Below, one piece after another: positions 8,763 to 17,650 of a DNA stretch of 64,000 bases. A program made the position numbers and the translations under genes. Position 1 is the stretch's first letter; each line of letters starts with the position of its first letter. Where the stretch lies: NCBI RefSeq assembly GCF_025751435.1, contig NZ_JAOWKY010000003.1, forward strand, positions 331,360-395,359. Reading direction: 5' to 3'. The DNA comes from Albidovulum marisflavi (GTDB lineage Bacteria > Pseudomonadota > Alphaproteobacteria > Rhodobacterales > Rhodobacteraceae). Below the pieces are notes generated by a model that saw nothing but the letters and a program-made list of their open reading frames with translations, was not told the origin of the DNA and made no database searches.

Positions 8763-8822
8763 TCAAGGCAGCCGTCGGATTGTTTCGGCATCAGGAAGGA
8801 CAGATCGTGCAGGGAAGGATTG

Positions 8823-8854
8823 ATGGAGCCAGATCCGCCGTGCAATAAGTCCAG
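8823..8854 (+). promoter_or_regulatory. Candidate TauR site next to the tauR start
   Basis: ATAAGTCCAG at 8845-8854 is the reverse complement of CTGGACTTAT, a match to the CTGGACYTAW motif seen before tpa. A weaker copy, ATGGAGCCAG (8823-8832), sits 22 bp upstream. The strong copy ends two bases before the proposed tauR ATG, a position suited to autorepression. Confidence 0.5.
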
Positions 8855-8856
8855 TC

Positions 8857-10335
8857 ATGCCGATCCCGGTCGAAACCTTTTTCCTTGCACCCGATGCCGG
8901 CGGAACGCTGCAGCAGCAGATCCGCGCGATGATCGCGGACGGGATCCTTGCGGGCCGGCTGCGGGCGGGGGACAAGCTGCCCTCAAGCCGGCGGCTGGCG
9001 GACCATCTGGGGGTCAGCCGGATCACGGTGACGCTGGCCTACACCGACCTCGTGGCAGGCGACTACCTGTGGGCGCGCGGCCGTTCGGGGCACTACGTTT
9101 CCGAGACCGCGCCAACCCGGCCCGATGTGCGGCGCCTTCCCAATGCTCCGGAAAGCGCGGTCGATTGGTCTGCACGGATCGTCGGAGATTTCTCGGGCCA
9201 TGGCATCGTCGGCCGGCCGGAGGACTGGCGCAGCTATCCCTATCCCTTCATCTACGGGCAGGCCGATCCGGCGCTGTTCGATCACCAGAATTGGCGGCAA
9301 TGCGCGCTGCGTGCGCTTGGCCGGCGGGATTTCGACGCGCTGACCGAGGACTACTACGAACGCGACGACCCGATGCTGATCGAATATGTCCTGCGATCGC
9401 TTCTGCCTCGGCGCGGGATCGCCGCAGCGCCGACCGAGGTGTTGCTGACGCTCGGCGCGCAAAACGCGCTTTGGCTGGCGACACAGGTCCTGCTGGGGCC
9501 GGGGCGCCAGGCAGTGACGGAAAATCCTTGCTACACCGGACTTCGGTCCATCCTCGGGCAGACCGCCTCGAACGTTCTTGCGGTCGATGTGGACGAAGAG
9601 GGGCTGCCCCCAGATGCAGTTCCCGCAGGGGCGGACGTGGTCTTCGTGACGCCCTCGCATCAGAGTCCGACGAACGCGACCATGCCGGTCCAGCGGCGGC
9701 TGGCGTTGCTCGACCGCGCCGGCCGGGACGATTTCGTCATTGTCGAGGACGACTACGAATTCGAGATGTCTTTCCTCCGGCCAGCCGCGCCCTCGCTCAA
9801 GTCGCTCGATGCCGAGGGACGCGTGATCTACGTGGGCTCTTTTTCCAAGTCGCTTTTCCCGGGGGTGCGGCTCGGCTACATCGTTGCGCCCGAAGCCTTC
9901 GTGCGCGAGGCGCGGGCGCTGAGGGGGGCGGTCTTCCGTCATCCCCCCGGCCATGTGCAGCGCACCGTCGCGTATTTCCTGGCGCTTGGTCATTACGACG
10001 CCCATCTGAACCGGCTGCATCAGGCCTACCGGCGACGGCGCGTGGTGATGAACGAAGCCATACGCGCGGCGGGGCTGACGGTCGCGGGCCGCGGCGACTT
10101 CGGCGGCTCAAGCTTCTGGATGGCCGCGCCGGAGGGCGTCGATTCCGAGGACCTGGCGCAACAGTTGAAAACGCGCGGCGTCCTGATCGAGCCGGGGCGC
10201 AAGTTCTTTGCCCCCGGTCGCGACACACGGAACACCTACAGGATCGCCTATTCGTCGATTGCGCCAGGGAAGATCCCGGAAGGCATCGCGCGCATCGCCG
10301 AGGCGATCGGCGAACGGGCGGACGCGGCGCGATAA
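8857..10335 (+). CDS. tauR: MocR-type GntR regulator, TauR-like
   Basis: 492-residue fusion of an N-terminal GntR winged helix (LQQQIRAMIADGILAGRLRAG, SSRRLADHLGVSRITV, about residues 15-75) to a fold-type I aminotransferase domain that senses an amine through PLP (VEDDYEFE, then the PLP lysine in GSFSKSLFPGVRLGY). TauR of R. capsulatus has this architecture and activates tpa in response to taurine. Position directly after tpa and before soeABC, plus CTGGACYTAW motifs on both sides, support the assignment. No strong ribosome site precedes the ATG at 8857. Confidence 0.85.
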   Translation: MPIPVETFFLAPDAGGTLQQQIRAMIADGILAGRLRAGDKLPSSRRLADHLGVSRITVTLAYTDLVAGDYLWARGRSGHYVSETAPTRPDVRRLPNAPESAVDWSARIVGDFSGHGIVGRPEDWRSYPYPFIYGQADPALFDHQNWRQCALRALGRRDFDALTEDYYERDDPMLIEYVLRSLLPRRGIAAAPTEVLLTLGAQNALWLATQVLLGPGRQAVTENPCYTGLRSILGQTASNVLAVDVDEEGLPPDAVPAGADVVFVTPSHQSPTNATMPVQRRLALLDRAGRDDFVIVEDDYEFEMSFLRPAAPSLKSLDAEGRVIYVGSFSKSLFPGVRLGYIVAPEAFVREARALRGAVFRHPPGHVQRTVAYFLALGHYDAHLNRLHQAYRRRRVVMNEAIRAAGLTVAGRGDFGGSSFWMAAPEGVDSEDLAQQLKTRGVLIEPGRKFFAPGRDTRNTYRIAYSSIAPGKIPEGIARIAEAIGERADAAR

Positions 10336-10374
10336 GGCATGAAGCCCGCGCATGAGACGGGCAGGGGAGGATGA

Positions 10375-13164
10375 ATGACGCGGCACGAACCCAGGCTTGA
10401 TACCTCGCCCAAGGTGTCCGACGAAATTCGGCGGACCACGTGCTACATGTGTGCCTGCCGCTGCGGCATCAACGTGCACATGACATCCGGCAAGGTGAGC
10501 TACATCGAGGGCAACCGGGATCATCCGGTGAACAAGGGCGTGCTGTGCGCAAAGGGCGCGTCGGGCATCATGCAGGTGACCGCGCCTTCGCGGCTGACAA
10601 GGCCGCTGCGCAGGGTGGGGCCGCGCGGGTCCGGCGCGTTCGAAGAGATCAGCTGGGACGAGGCTTTGGGAATCGCGACCCAGTGGCTGGCGCCCCTGCG
10701 CGCCACCGCGCCCGAAAAATTCGCGTTCTTTACGGGCCGCGACCAGTCGCAAAGCTTCACCAGTTTCTGGGCGCAGGCCTTCGGGACGCCGAACTATGCC
10801 GCGCATGGCGGCTTCTGTTCCGTCAACATGGCGGCGGCGGGCATCTACACCATGGGCGGGGCGTTCTGGGAATTTGGCCAGCCCGACTGGGAACGGACGC
10901 GGCTTTTCGTGCTTTTCGGGGTGGCAGAGGATCACGATAGCAACCCGATCAAGATGGGTATCGGGCGGATAAAGTCGCGCGGGGGCCGCGTGATCGGCGT
11001 CAACCCGATCCGAACCGGATACAATGCCGTCGCTGACGACTGGATCGGGATCACACCGGGGACGGACGGGCTTCTGATCCTCTCTCTGATCCATGAGCTT
11101 CTGAAGGCGGGAAAGGTGGACTTGGACTACCTTGCCAGCTGGACCAACGCCCCCTGCCTGATCGATGAGACCGCGGGGGAGGAAAAGGGGCTGCTTCTAC
11201 GCGACGACCTCGGCAAGCCGCTTGTCATCGACCGACGGACGGGGGACGCCGTCCCCTACGACACCGCCGGCGTGCGGCCCGACCTTGGGGCAACGCACAA
11301 CGGGTGCAGGACCGTGTTCCAGCACATGGCGGAACGCTACCTTCGGGAGGACTACGCACCCGAGGCGGTGGCCGACAGATGCGGAGTTCCGGCCGCGCGC
11401 ATCCGGGCGCTTGCCGCCGAGATCGCCGAGACGGCATTCAACCAGACGATCGAGATCGACCAGCCCTGGACCGATTTCCGCGGAGAGACGCACGAAAGGA
11501 TGGTGGGCCGCCCGGTCAGCTTCCACGCCATGCGCGGCATCTCGGCCCATTCCAACGGATTTCAGACCGCCCGCGCGCTGCATGTGCTCCAGATCCTGCT
11601 CGGCACGGTCGAGGTGCCGGGGGGCTTCCGCTTCAAGCCGCCCTATCCGAAACCCGCGCACGCGCATCCGACGCCGCACAGCTACTTCATGCCCGGCCGG
11701 CCGCTGGACGGCCCCCACCTTGGTTTTCCGCAGGGGCCCGAACACCTTGCGCTGAAGCTGGATGACCAGACGCCGGCGCGGATCGACAAGGGGTTCACCT
11801 GGGAAAACCCGCTTTCGGCGCATGGGCTTATGCATATGGTCATTCCGAACGCGGTCGCGGGCGATCCCTACCGCATCGACACGCTGATGCTTTACATGGC
11901 CAACATGTCCTGGAACTCCTCCATGAACACCCGCGAGGTGATGGAGATGCTGACCCGAAAGGACGGCAACGGCGACTACATGATCCCGCGCATCATCTAT
12001 TCCGACGCCTACGCGTCCGAGATGGTGGCCTACGCCGACCTGATCCTGCCGGACACGACCTATCTTGAGCGCCACGACTGCATCAGCCTTCTTGACCGTC
12101 CGATCTGCGAGGCGGACCATGCGGCCGACGCGATCCGCTGGCCGGTGGTGGAGCCGGACCGGGACGTGCGCGGGTTCCAGTCAGTGCTGGTCGACCTGGC
12201 GGGCCGGCTTGGCCTGCCGGGCTTCGTCACGGACGACGGACGCCCCAGGTATCGCGACTACGCCGACTACATCGTCAACCATCAGCGCCGGCCGGGCGTC
12301 GGACCGCTTTTCGGGTATCGGGGGCATGGCAAGGACGTGGGTCGGGGCGCGCCCAATCCCAATCAGATCAATGCCTATATCGCGAACGGGGGCTTCTTTG
12401 CCGCCGAGGTTCCGGACGGCGCAAAGTTCTTCAAGCCCTGGAACCGAGCCTATCAGGACTGGGCGGTCAGCATGGGCTTCTACGATACGCCCCAGCCTTA
12501 CCTGTTCCAGCTTTACTGCGAACCGATGCGGCGCTTCCAGCTGGCGGCCGAGGGTTATCACGAACGCCAGCCGCCCGATTTCCTGCGTGACCGCATCAAG
12601 GCCACAATGGACCCGCTGCCGATCTGGTACGAGCCCTTCGGGGAGGAGGTCGGAGCAAGCTATCCGCTGCATGCGCTGACACAGCGGCCGATGGCGATGT
12701 ATCATTCCTGGGGGTCGCAGAACGCCTGGCTCCGGCAGATTCACGGCCACAACCCGCTTTACGTGCCCACCACCGTCTGGACGAAGCATGGTTTCAAGGA
12801 GGGCGACTGGGCGCGGCTCTCCTCGCCCAACGGGGCGATCGTTGTGCCGGTTGCGCATATGGCGGCCCTGAATGGGGATACGGTCTGGACCTGGAACGCC
12901 ATCGGCAAGCGCAAGGGCGCCTGGGCGCTTGACACGGCCGCACCGGAAGCGACGAAGGGGTTCCTGCTCAATCACCTGATATCCGAGCTTCTGCCCGACC
13001 GGGGTGACGGTCACCGCTGGTCGAATTCCGATCCGATCACCGGACAGGCCGCCTGGTTCGATTTGCGTGTCCGCATCGAACGCGTCGATCCACCGGACGA
13101 AGCGATGCCGGCATTTCCCGCGATCCCCTCACCCGTTCCTGCCGCGAAAAGGAACCGGCCATGA
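10375..13164 (+). CDS. soeA: Sulfite dehydrogenase (quinone) catalytic subunit, molybdopterin oxidoreductase
   Basis: 929-residue DMSO-reductase-family enzyme with the N-terminal [4Fe-4S] motif C-x2-C-x3-C (CYMCACRC) closed by the later Cys of LCAKG, then the bis-MGD domains. There is no Tat signal, so it faces the cytoplasm, as SoeABC does. SoeABC oxidises sulfite to sulfate and passes electrons to the quinone pool. The gene lies 39 bp after tauR and overlaps soeB by ATGA. Placement beside tpa fits removal of the sulfite released from taurine. Polysulfide/thiosulfate reductase relatives look similar, so the assignment leans on context. Confidence 0.85.
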   Translation: MTRHEPRLDTSPKVSDEIRRTTCYMCACRCGINVHMTSGKVSYIEGNRDHPVNKGVLCAKGASGIMQVTAPSRLTRPLRRVGPRGSGAFEEISWDEALGIATQWLAPLRATAPEKFAFFTGRDQSQSFTSFWAQAFGTPNYAAHGGFCSVNMAAAGIYTMGGAFWEFGQPDWERTRLFVLFGVAEDHDSNPIKMGIGRIKSRGGRVIGVNPIRTGYNAVADDWIGITPGTDGLLILSLIHELLKAGKVDLDYLASWTNAPCLIDETAGEEKGLLLRDDLGKPLVIDRRTGDAVPYDTAGVRPDLGATHNGCRTVFQHMAERYLREDYAPEAVADRCGVPAARIRALAAEIAETAFNQTIEIDQPWTDFRGETHERMVGRPVSFHAMRGISAHSNGFQTARALHVLQILLGTVEVPGGFRFKPPYPKPAHAHPTPHSYFMPGRPLDGPHLGFPQGPEHLALKLDDQTPARIDKGFTWENPLSAHGLMHMVIPNAVAGDPYRIDTLMLYMANMSWNSSMNTREVMEMLTRKDGNGDYMIPRIIYSDAYASEMVAYADLILPDTTYLERHDCISLLDRPICEADHAADAIRWPVVEPDRDVRGFQSVLVDLAGRLGLPGFVTDDGRPRYRDYADYIVNHQRRPGVGPLFGYRGHGKDVGRGAPNPNQINAYIANGGFFAAEVPDGAKFFKPWNRAYQDWAVSMGFYDTPQPYLFQLYCEPMRRFQLAAEGYHERQPPDFLRDRIKATMDPLPIWYEPFGEEVGASYPLHALTQRPMAMYHSWGSQNAWLRQIHGHNPLYVPTTVWTKHGFKEGDWARLSSPNGAIVVPVAHMAALNGDTVWTWNAIGKRKGAWALDTAAPEATKGFLLNHLISELLPDRGDGHRWSNSDPITGQAAWFDLRVRIERVDPPDEAMPAFPAIPSPVPAAKRNRP

Positions 13165-13898
13165 CGTCTCTTCCTCCCCCCTCCGACAAGAAGCTGGGAC
13201 TTGTCATCGACCTTGATATCTGTGTCGGGTGCCACGCCTGCGTGACCGCCTGCAAGGGCTGGAACGACCAGGGCTACGGCGCCCCCCTGTCAGATCAGGA
13301 CGCCTGGGGCGCGAACCCCTCGGGCACCTTCCTGAACCGCGTGCACAGCTACGAGATCACACCGGAGGGCGGCGTCCCCCAGCTGGTGCATTTCCCCAAG
13401 TCCTGCCTGCATTGCGAAGATGCCCCCTGCGTGACGGTTTGTCCGACCGGGGCCAGCTACAAGCGGGCCGAGGACGGTATCGTCCTGGTCAATGAAAGCG
13501 CCTGCATCGGCTGCGGCCTGTGCGCCTGGGCCTGCCCCTATGGCGCGAGGGAGCTGGACCAGGCCGCGGGCGTGATGAAGAAGTGCACGCTCTGCGTGGA
13601 CCGGATCTACAACGAAAACCTGCCCGAGGTGGATCGCACGCCGGCCTGTGTCCGCACCTGCCCGACCGGAGCGCGTCATTTCGGCGATCTGGGCGACCCC
13701 GACAGTGCCGTCAGCAAGCTGGTCGCGGAACGCGGCGGGATGGAGCTGATGCCGGAACAGGGCACGAAACCCGTCAACCGCTACCTTCCCCCGCGTGCCA
13801 AGGACCGGCTGGAAGAGACCGCGCCCCTTGCCCCCCTTCTTGACATTCAGGCGACCGGCTTTGCCGGCTGGCTCGACCGACTTCTGGATCGTATCTGA
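13161..13898 (+). CDS. soeB: Sulfite dehydrogenase iron-sulfur subunit
   Basis: 245-residue DmsB/NrfC-type electron-transfer subunit with four ferredoxin-like cysteine clusters: CVGCHACVTAC near residue 20, CLHCEDAPCVTVCP, CIGCGLCAWACPYG and CTLCVDRI with CVRTCP. These would hold four [4Fe-4S] clusters relaying electrons from SoeA to SoeC. It overlaps soeA by four bases and shares a TGATG junction with soeC, indicating one complex. Confidence 0.9.
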   Translation: MTSLPPPSDKKLGLVIDLDICVGCHACVTACKGWNDQGYGAPLSDQDAWGANPSGTFLNRVHSYEITPEGGVPQLVHFPKSCLHCEDAPCVTVCPTGASYKRAEDGIVLVNESACIGCGLCAWACPYGARELDQAAGVMKKCTLCVDRIYNENLPEVDRTPACVRTCPTGARHFGDLGDPDSAVSKLVAERGGMELMPEQGTKPVNRYLPPRAKDRLEETAPLAPLLDIQATGFAGWLDRLLDRI

Positions 13899-14767
13899 TG
13901 CATCCTGCGCCATCCGTAATCATCTTCTCCGTCCTGACCGGCCTGGGCTTCGGGCTACTTGCGATGCTGGGTTTCGGGCTGGCGCCCGCGACCGGCTGGG
14001 CTGCGGTCGTGACCTATGGTGCCGGCTATGCCCTTGCGACGGCCGGGCTGATGGCCTCGACGTTTCATCTGGGCAATCCACAGCGTGCGCTCAGGGCCTT
14101 TACCCAATGGCGCACCAGCTGGCTGTCGCGCGAGGCATGGGCCTCGGTGGCCGCGATGATGCTCATGGCGCCTGTCGCGGCCTCGGCGGTTTTCGCCGGT
14201 CGCCTGATGCCGGTTCTGGGCGCGCTGGCAGCCGTGCTTTGCCTTGTGACCGTGGTGACGACGTCGATGATCTACACCCAGCTCAAGACCGTCCCGCGCT
14301 GGAACCACTGGACCACGCCCGCCCTTTTCCTTGGGCACGCGATCGCGGGTGGCGCGCTGCTGGCGGGGCTTGGTAACGCCCCCGTGCTGCTTTTGTTGCT
14401 GGGGTTGTTCCTGGCCTTGACCTTCCGCACGGGCGACGGCCGCTTCGCCGACCGGGGCCACACGCTTGCGACGGCCACGGGCTTGGGCGGCGGGTCTGTG
14501 CGGTCCTTCGCGCCGCCGCATACGGGCTCGAACTACCTGATGCGGGAAATGATCTTCGTCGTCGGGCGCAAGCATGCGGTGAAACTCAGGACCCTCTCGA
14601 TCCTGCTGGTTTCGGTGCTACCTGCGCTTGTCCTGCTTGTCCTGCCCGCCGGATTGATCGCCACCCTGCTGGCTGCGGTCCTGCACCTGATCGGGGCCTT
14701 CATCGGGCGATGGCTGTTCTTTGCCGAGGCCGAGCACGTCGTCGGGCTTTACTACGGGCTGCGCTGA
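13898..14767 (+). CDS. soeC: Sulfite dehydrogenase membrane anchor (DmsC-like)
   Basis: 289-residue integral membrane protein with about eight hydrophobic helices, similar to DmsC. The segment AGLMASTFHLGNPQRALRAF and MLMAPVAAS are typical of that family. It anchors the SoeAB dimer and delivers electrons to quinone. It starts inside the soeB stop codon (TGATG). The gene ends two bases before the convergent Na/Pi cotransporter gene. Confidence 0.88.
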   Translation: MHPAPSVIIFSVLTGLGFGLLAMLGFGLAPATGWAAVVTYGAGYALATAGLMASTFHLGNPQRALRAFTQWRTSWLSREAWASVAAMMLMAPVAASAVFAGRLMPVLGALAAVLCLVTVVTTSMIYTQLKTVPRWNHWTTPALFLGHAIAGGALLAGLGNAPVLLLLLGLFLALTFRTGDGRFADRGHTLATATGLGGGSVRSFAPPHTGSNYLMREMIFVVGRKHAVKLRTLSILLVSVLPALVLLVLPAGLIATLLAAVLHLIGAFIGRWLFFAEAEHVVGLYYGLR

Positions 14768-16432
14768 TCAGCCGCCGTGCGGTTTGGCCAGCCGGCTGGA
14801 CAGCAGGTCGCCCGTTTCTGAAAGGATGGGATAGGCCACCATCGAGAACGCGGTGTTGATCTGCTTCAGTGCCCTCAGCGTTTCCTGGTGGATGTTCGAG
14901 GTCTCGATGCTTTCGACCCGGCCCAGCTTGAGCCGGTCCAGATGCGACCGCTGGAGATCCTGTTCCAGCGCGCGGACGTGCTCCTTTTCCTCGACCAGGG
15001 CCCGCGCGGCGTCGGGGTTGAGCGTCATCAGGACATTCAGCGCCGACTGTGCATTCGAAAGAACCCGGTCGTGGAAATCGCGGACCTCCTTGCGTCCGGT
15101 TTCGGAAAACGCGGTGCCGCTGTCGTTCAGCCGCTTGGCCAGCCCCACCATCGTGCGCGCGACCGCATCGCCTGCGCTTTCCAGGTTCACCGCCATGTTG
15201 GCCAGTTCCAGGCCCTTGTGGGTCACTTCCTCTTCGGCGTGCGCGCGGTTGAGCTTGGCGAGGTAGAGTTTCGTTTCGAAATGCATCTTGTCGATGTCGG
15301 CTTCCTTGGCCGTGATCGCTTCGGCCACCTGGTCGTCCCAACGGTCGTAAAGACCGATGACGGTCCGCAGCATCGCCTCGATCCCTTCTCCCATCTGAAG
15401 AACTTCGCGCGAGGCGCAGGCCAAGGCGCGATCCGGGTCCGTCAGGGCTGCGGGATCAAGCGCGCTGACGCGCGACAGGATCGCGGGACTGGAGGGGGGC
15501 GTGACGAGGCCGGAAACAAGCCTCAGCACCGGAGCCGTGAACGGAAGTGCTGCCAACGCAAGGACAAGGTTGAAGCCCAGGTGCAGGTTGATGACCTGGC
15601 GGGCGGGCGACGATCCAAGCAGGTCGGGCGTCAGCAAGGACGCCGACACGGACAACAGGGCGATGGCCGCCCCCCCGCCGCGCAGGACAAGATTGGCGAT
15701 CACGATCCGCCGCGCTTCGATCTCGGCCGTGAGCGTGAGGATATAGGCGATGAACGCGCCGCCAAGGTTCGCGCCCAGCACCATCGCCATGCCCGCAGGC
15801 ACCGGAAGGACGCCCTCTGCTGCCAGCGTGACGAACAGCAGGACCGCGGCGACCGAGGAATGGACGGCCCATGCGAATAGCGCGCCGATGACGAAGGCGG
15901 TCACCGGGTCGCCGCCCAGGTAGCGCATCGCGGCCACCAGCGCCGGCGCGTCGCGCAAGGGTTCGGTCGCCTCGCGGATCATGCCAAGCGAGACGAAAAT
16001 CAGGGCAAGCCCGATCAGGACGCGGCCCGCCTGGCGAAACTCTTTCCGCTCTGCCTTGAGAAACAGGACCACGCCAAGCACCAGCAGCAGCGGCACCGCC
16101 CAGTCAGCGCGCGACAGCAGTATCTGCGCCACGATCGCCGACCCGACGTCCGCGCCCAGCAGGATCGCAAGGCCCGCCGCCGCGGCCAGCGTTCCTGCGG
16201 ACACGAAGTTCGAAGTCAGGATCGCCACCGCCGTCGAGCTTTGCAGAAGGACGGCAGCCCCAAGGCCGGAAACCGCCGCGACCCACCTGTTTTCGCCACC
16301 GCGCCGCAGCCAGCGCCGCAATTGCACAGACCAGCCCCGCTCAACCCCGGTCCTGACCAGCCGCACCGCCCAGATCAGAAGCGCGGCGGCACCCGCGACA
16401 TGCAGGACGAAGAGAAGAGGGGAGTTTTCCAA
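14768..16432 (-). CDS. Na/Pi cotransporter family protein (NptA/YjbB-like with PhoU-like tail)
   Basis: 554-residue membrane transporter. The first half has two inverted Na/Pi repeats with the characteristic QSSTAVAILTSNFV and HSSVAAVLLFV segments. The C-terminal 200 residues form a helical PhoU-like domain. I place the start at the TTG at 16432, with GAGG upstream and a membrane segment following at once. The open frame continues far upstream, but that part overlaps the opposing LysR gene and has no transporter character. It probably exports or imports phosphate with sodium. It faces the soeC gene tail to tail. Confidence 0.85.
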   Translation of the reverse strand: MENSPLLFVLHVAGAAALLIWAVRLVRTGVERGWSVQLRRWLRRGGENRWVAAVSGLGAAVLLQSSTAVAILTSNFVSAGTLAAAAGLAILLGADVGSAIVAQILLSRADWAVPLLLVLGVVLFLKAERKEFRQAGRVLIGLALIFVSLGMIREATEPLRDAPALVAAMRYLGGDPVTAFVIGALFAWAVHSSVAAVLLFVTLAAEGVLPVPAGMAMVLGANLGGAFIAYILTLTAEIEARRIVIANLVLRGGGAAIALLSVSASLLTPDLLGSSPARQVINLHLGFNLVLALAALPFTAPVLRLVSGLVTPPSSPAILSRVSALDPAALTDPDRALACASREVLQMGEGIEAMLRTVIGLYDRWDDQVAEAITAKEADIDKMHFETKLYLAKLNRAHAEEEVTHKGLELANMAVNLESAGDAVARTMVGLAKRLNDSGTAFSETGRKEVRDFHDRVLSNAQSALNVLMTLNPDAARALVEEKEHVRALEQDLQRSHLDRLKLGRVESIETSNIHQETLRALKQINTAFSMVAYPILSETGDLLSSRLAKPHGG

Positions 16433-16583
16433 GGTGCCGGACCTCGCTTCGCTGGCATGGCAGGTGTTACAAATATGTCTTGAAACCGTCACAAAAGCCG
16501 CGCGAAAGCAAGGGCTGTCGGTCACGGGGGCATTGACCATCATAGCGGGACTGCGCCTGATGTGACCAGCACAGGAGTTCGGC

Positions 16584-17486
16584 TTGGCATTCACCCTAAG
16601 GCAGTTGCAGTTCTTCGTGGCGGCGGCGGAACGTGGCAGCGTGTCCGGCGCGGCGCGCGCGCTGTCCATTTCCCAGTCGTCGGTGACCGAGGCGATCCAG
16701 TCGCTTGAGGACGACCTGGGCGTCATGTTGTTCGAGCGTCGCGCAAGGGGGCTGGACCTGACGCACAAGGGTTCGCTGTTCCTGCGCCACGCGACGCAGA
16801 TCCTGGGGGACGTCTCCAACGCGCGCATGGCGTTCCGGGACGAGATCAGCAGCGCCTCCGGCCGCCTGTCGCTTGGCGTGACATCCCTTGTCGCCGGTTA
16901 TGTTCTGTCCGACATCCTTTCGCGGTTCCGTCGCGCCTGGCCTCAGGTCGAACTGTCCGCGATCGAGGATAACGGCGACTACCTTCAACACCTGCTGATC
17001 GGCGGCGAACTGGACGTGGCGGTCATGCTGACATCGACCATTCGCGACCGCGCGGCGCTGCAGGTCGAATCCCTTCTGGTGTCGCCCTACCGGCTTTGGC
17101 TGCCGCTGGGCCATCGCTTGGCCGACGCCGAGGCGATCACGCTGGACGATCTTGCCGGCGAGCAGCTGATCGTGCTGACCGTGGACGAGATCGAGGAATC
17201 CACCCGCCGCCTGATGGGTGCGCTTTCGGTCAAGCCCGATATCGCCTTCCGAACCAGGTCGGTCGAGGCCGTCCGCTCGCTGGTCGCCACGGGCGCGGGG
17301 GTGGCGCTGCTGCCATCGCTGGTCTACCGGCCCTGGTCGCTTGAGGGCGACCGGATCGAGATCCGCGATGTGTCCGGGGATCTGCCCTCGGTTCAGGTGG
17401 GTCTGGTCTGGCGCAAGGGCGCGCCCCTGTCCGCCGTGTCGCGCAACTTCATCCGCTCGGCGCAGGGGGCCGTGCCGGAGCGATAG
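16584..17486 (+). CDS. LysR-family transcriptional regulator, probable controller of the putrescine operon
   Basis: 300-residue LysR protein: N-terminal winged helix (LRQLQFFVAAAERGSVSGAARALSI, QSSVTEAIQSLEDDLG) and a two-lobed effector domain. It starts with TTG at 16584, preceded by an AGGAG site at 16573-16577. It lies just upstream of the polyamine ABC operon on the same strand, and a T-N11-A palindrome follows its stop, so regulation of that operon is likely. Divergent from the Na/Pi transporter, which is the alternative target. Confidence 0.88.
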   Translation: MAFTLRQLQFFVAAAERGSVSGAARALSISQSSVTEAIQSLEDDLGVMLFERRARGLDLTHKGSLFLRHATQILGDVSNARMAFRDEISSASGRLSLGVTSLVAGYVLSDILSRFRRAWPQVELSAIEDNGDYLQHLLIGGELDVAVMLTSTIRDRAALQVESLLVSPYRLWLPLGHRLADAEAITLDDLAGEQLIVLTVDEIEESTRRLMGALSVKPDIAFRTRSVEAVRSLVATGAGVALLPSLVYRPWSLEGDRIEIRDVSGDLPSVQVGLVWRKGAPLSAVSRNFIRSAQGAVPER

Positions 17487-17489
17487 AGC

Positions 17490-17506
17490 CATCGGTTTTT
17501 CCGATG
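17490..17506 (+). promoter_or_regulatory. Palindrome CATCGG-TTTTT-CCGATG: LysR box or short terminator
   Basis: A perfect 6-bp inverted repeat (17490-17495 and 17501-17506) with a T5 centre begins three bases after the LysR stop. It contains T-N11-A (T17492, A17504), the LysR-box form. It could instead act as a weak terminator. It sits about 150 bp before the transporter start. Confidence 0.45.
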
Positions 17507-17650
17507 TCACCTATCTTCCTTTTGATATTGCGAATGATGAATGTGGCGCGCAGTCTGTAGGCGACGCGCCGGGGCCCGGTTTCGGTCGGCTGTCCATGCG
17601 ACGGGCCACAAGTCTGGTTGGCGCGCCCAAACGATAACCGGAGGTCCATC

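Noticed and set aside
7219..8766. 515-residue frame opposite tpa
   Set aside because: His/Asp/Arg-rich antisense artefact typical of high-GC genes; no domain pattern.
16433..16828. Long N-terminal extension of the Na/Pi cotransporter frame
   Set aside because: It overlaps the start of the opposing LysR gene, has no membrane or conserved sequence, and a TTG with ribosome site at 16432 fits the family start.
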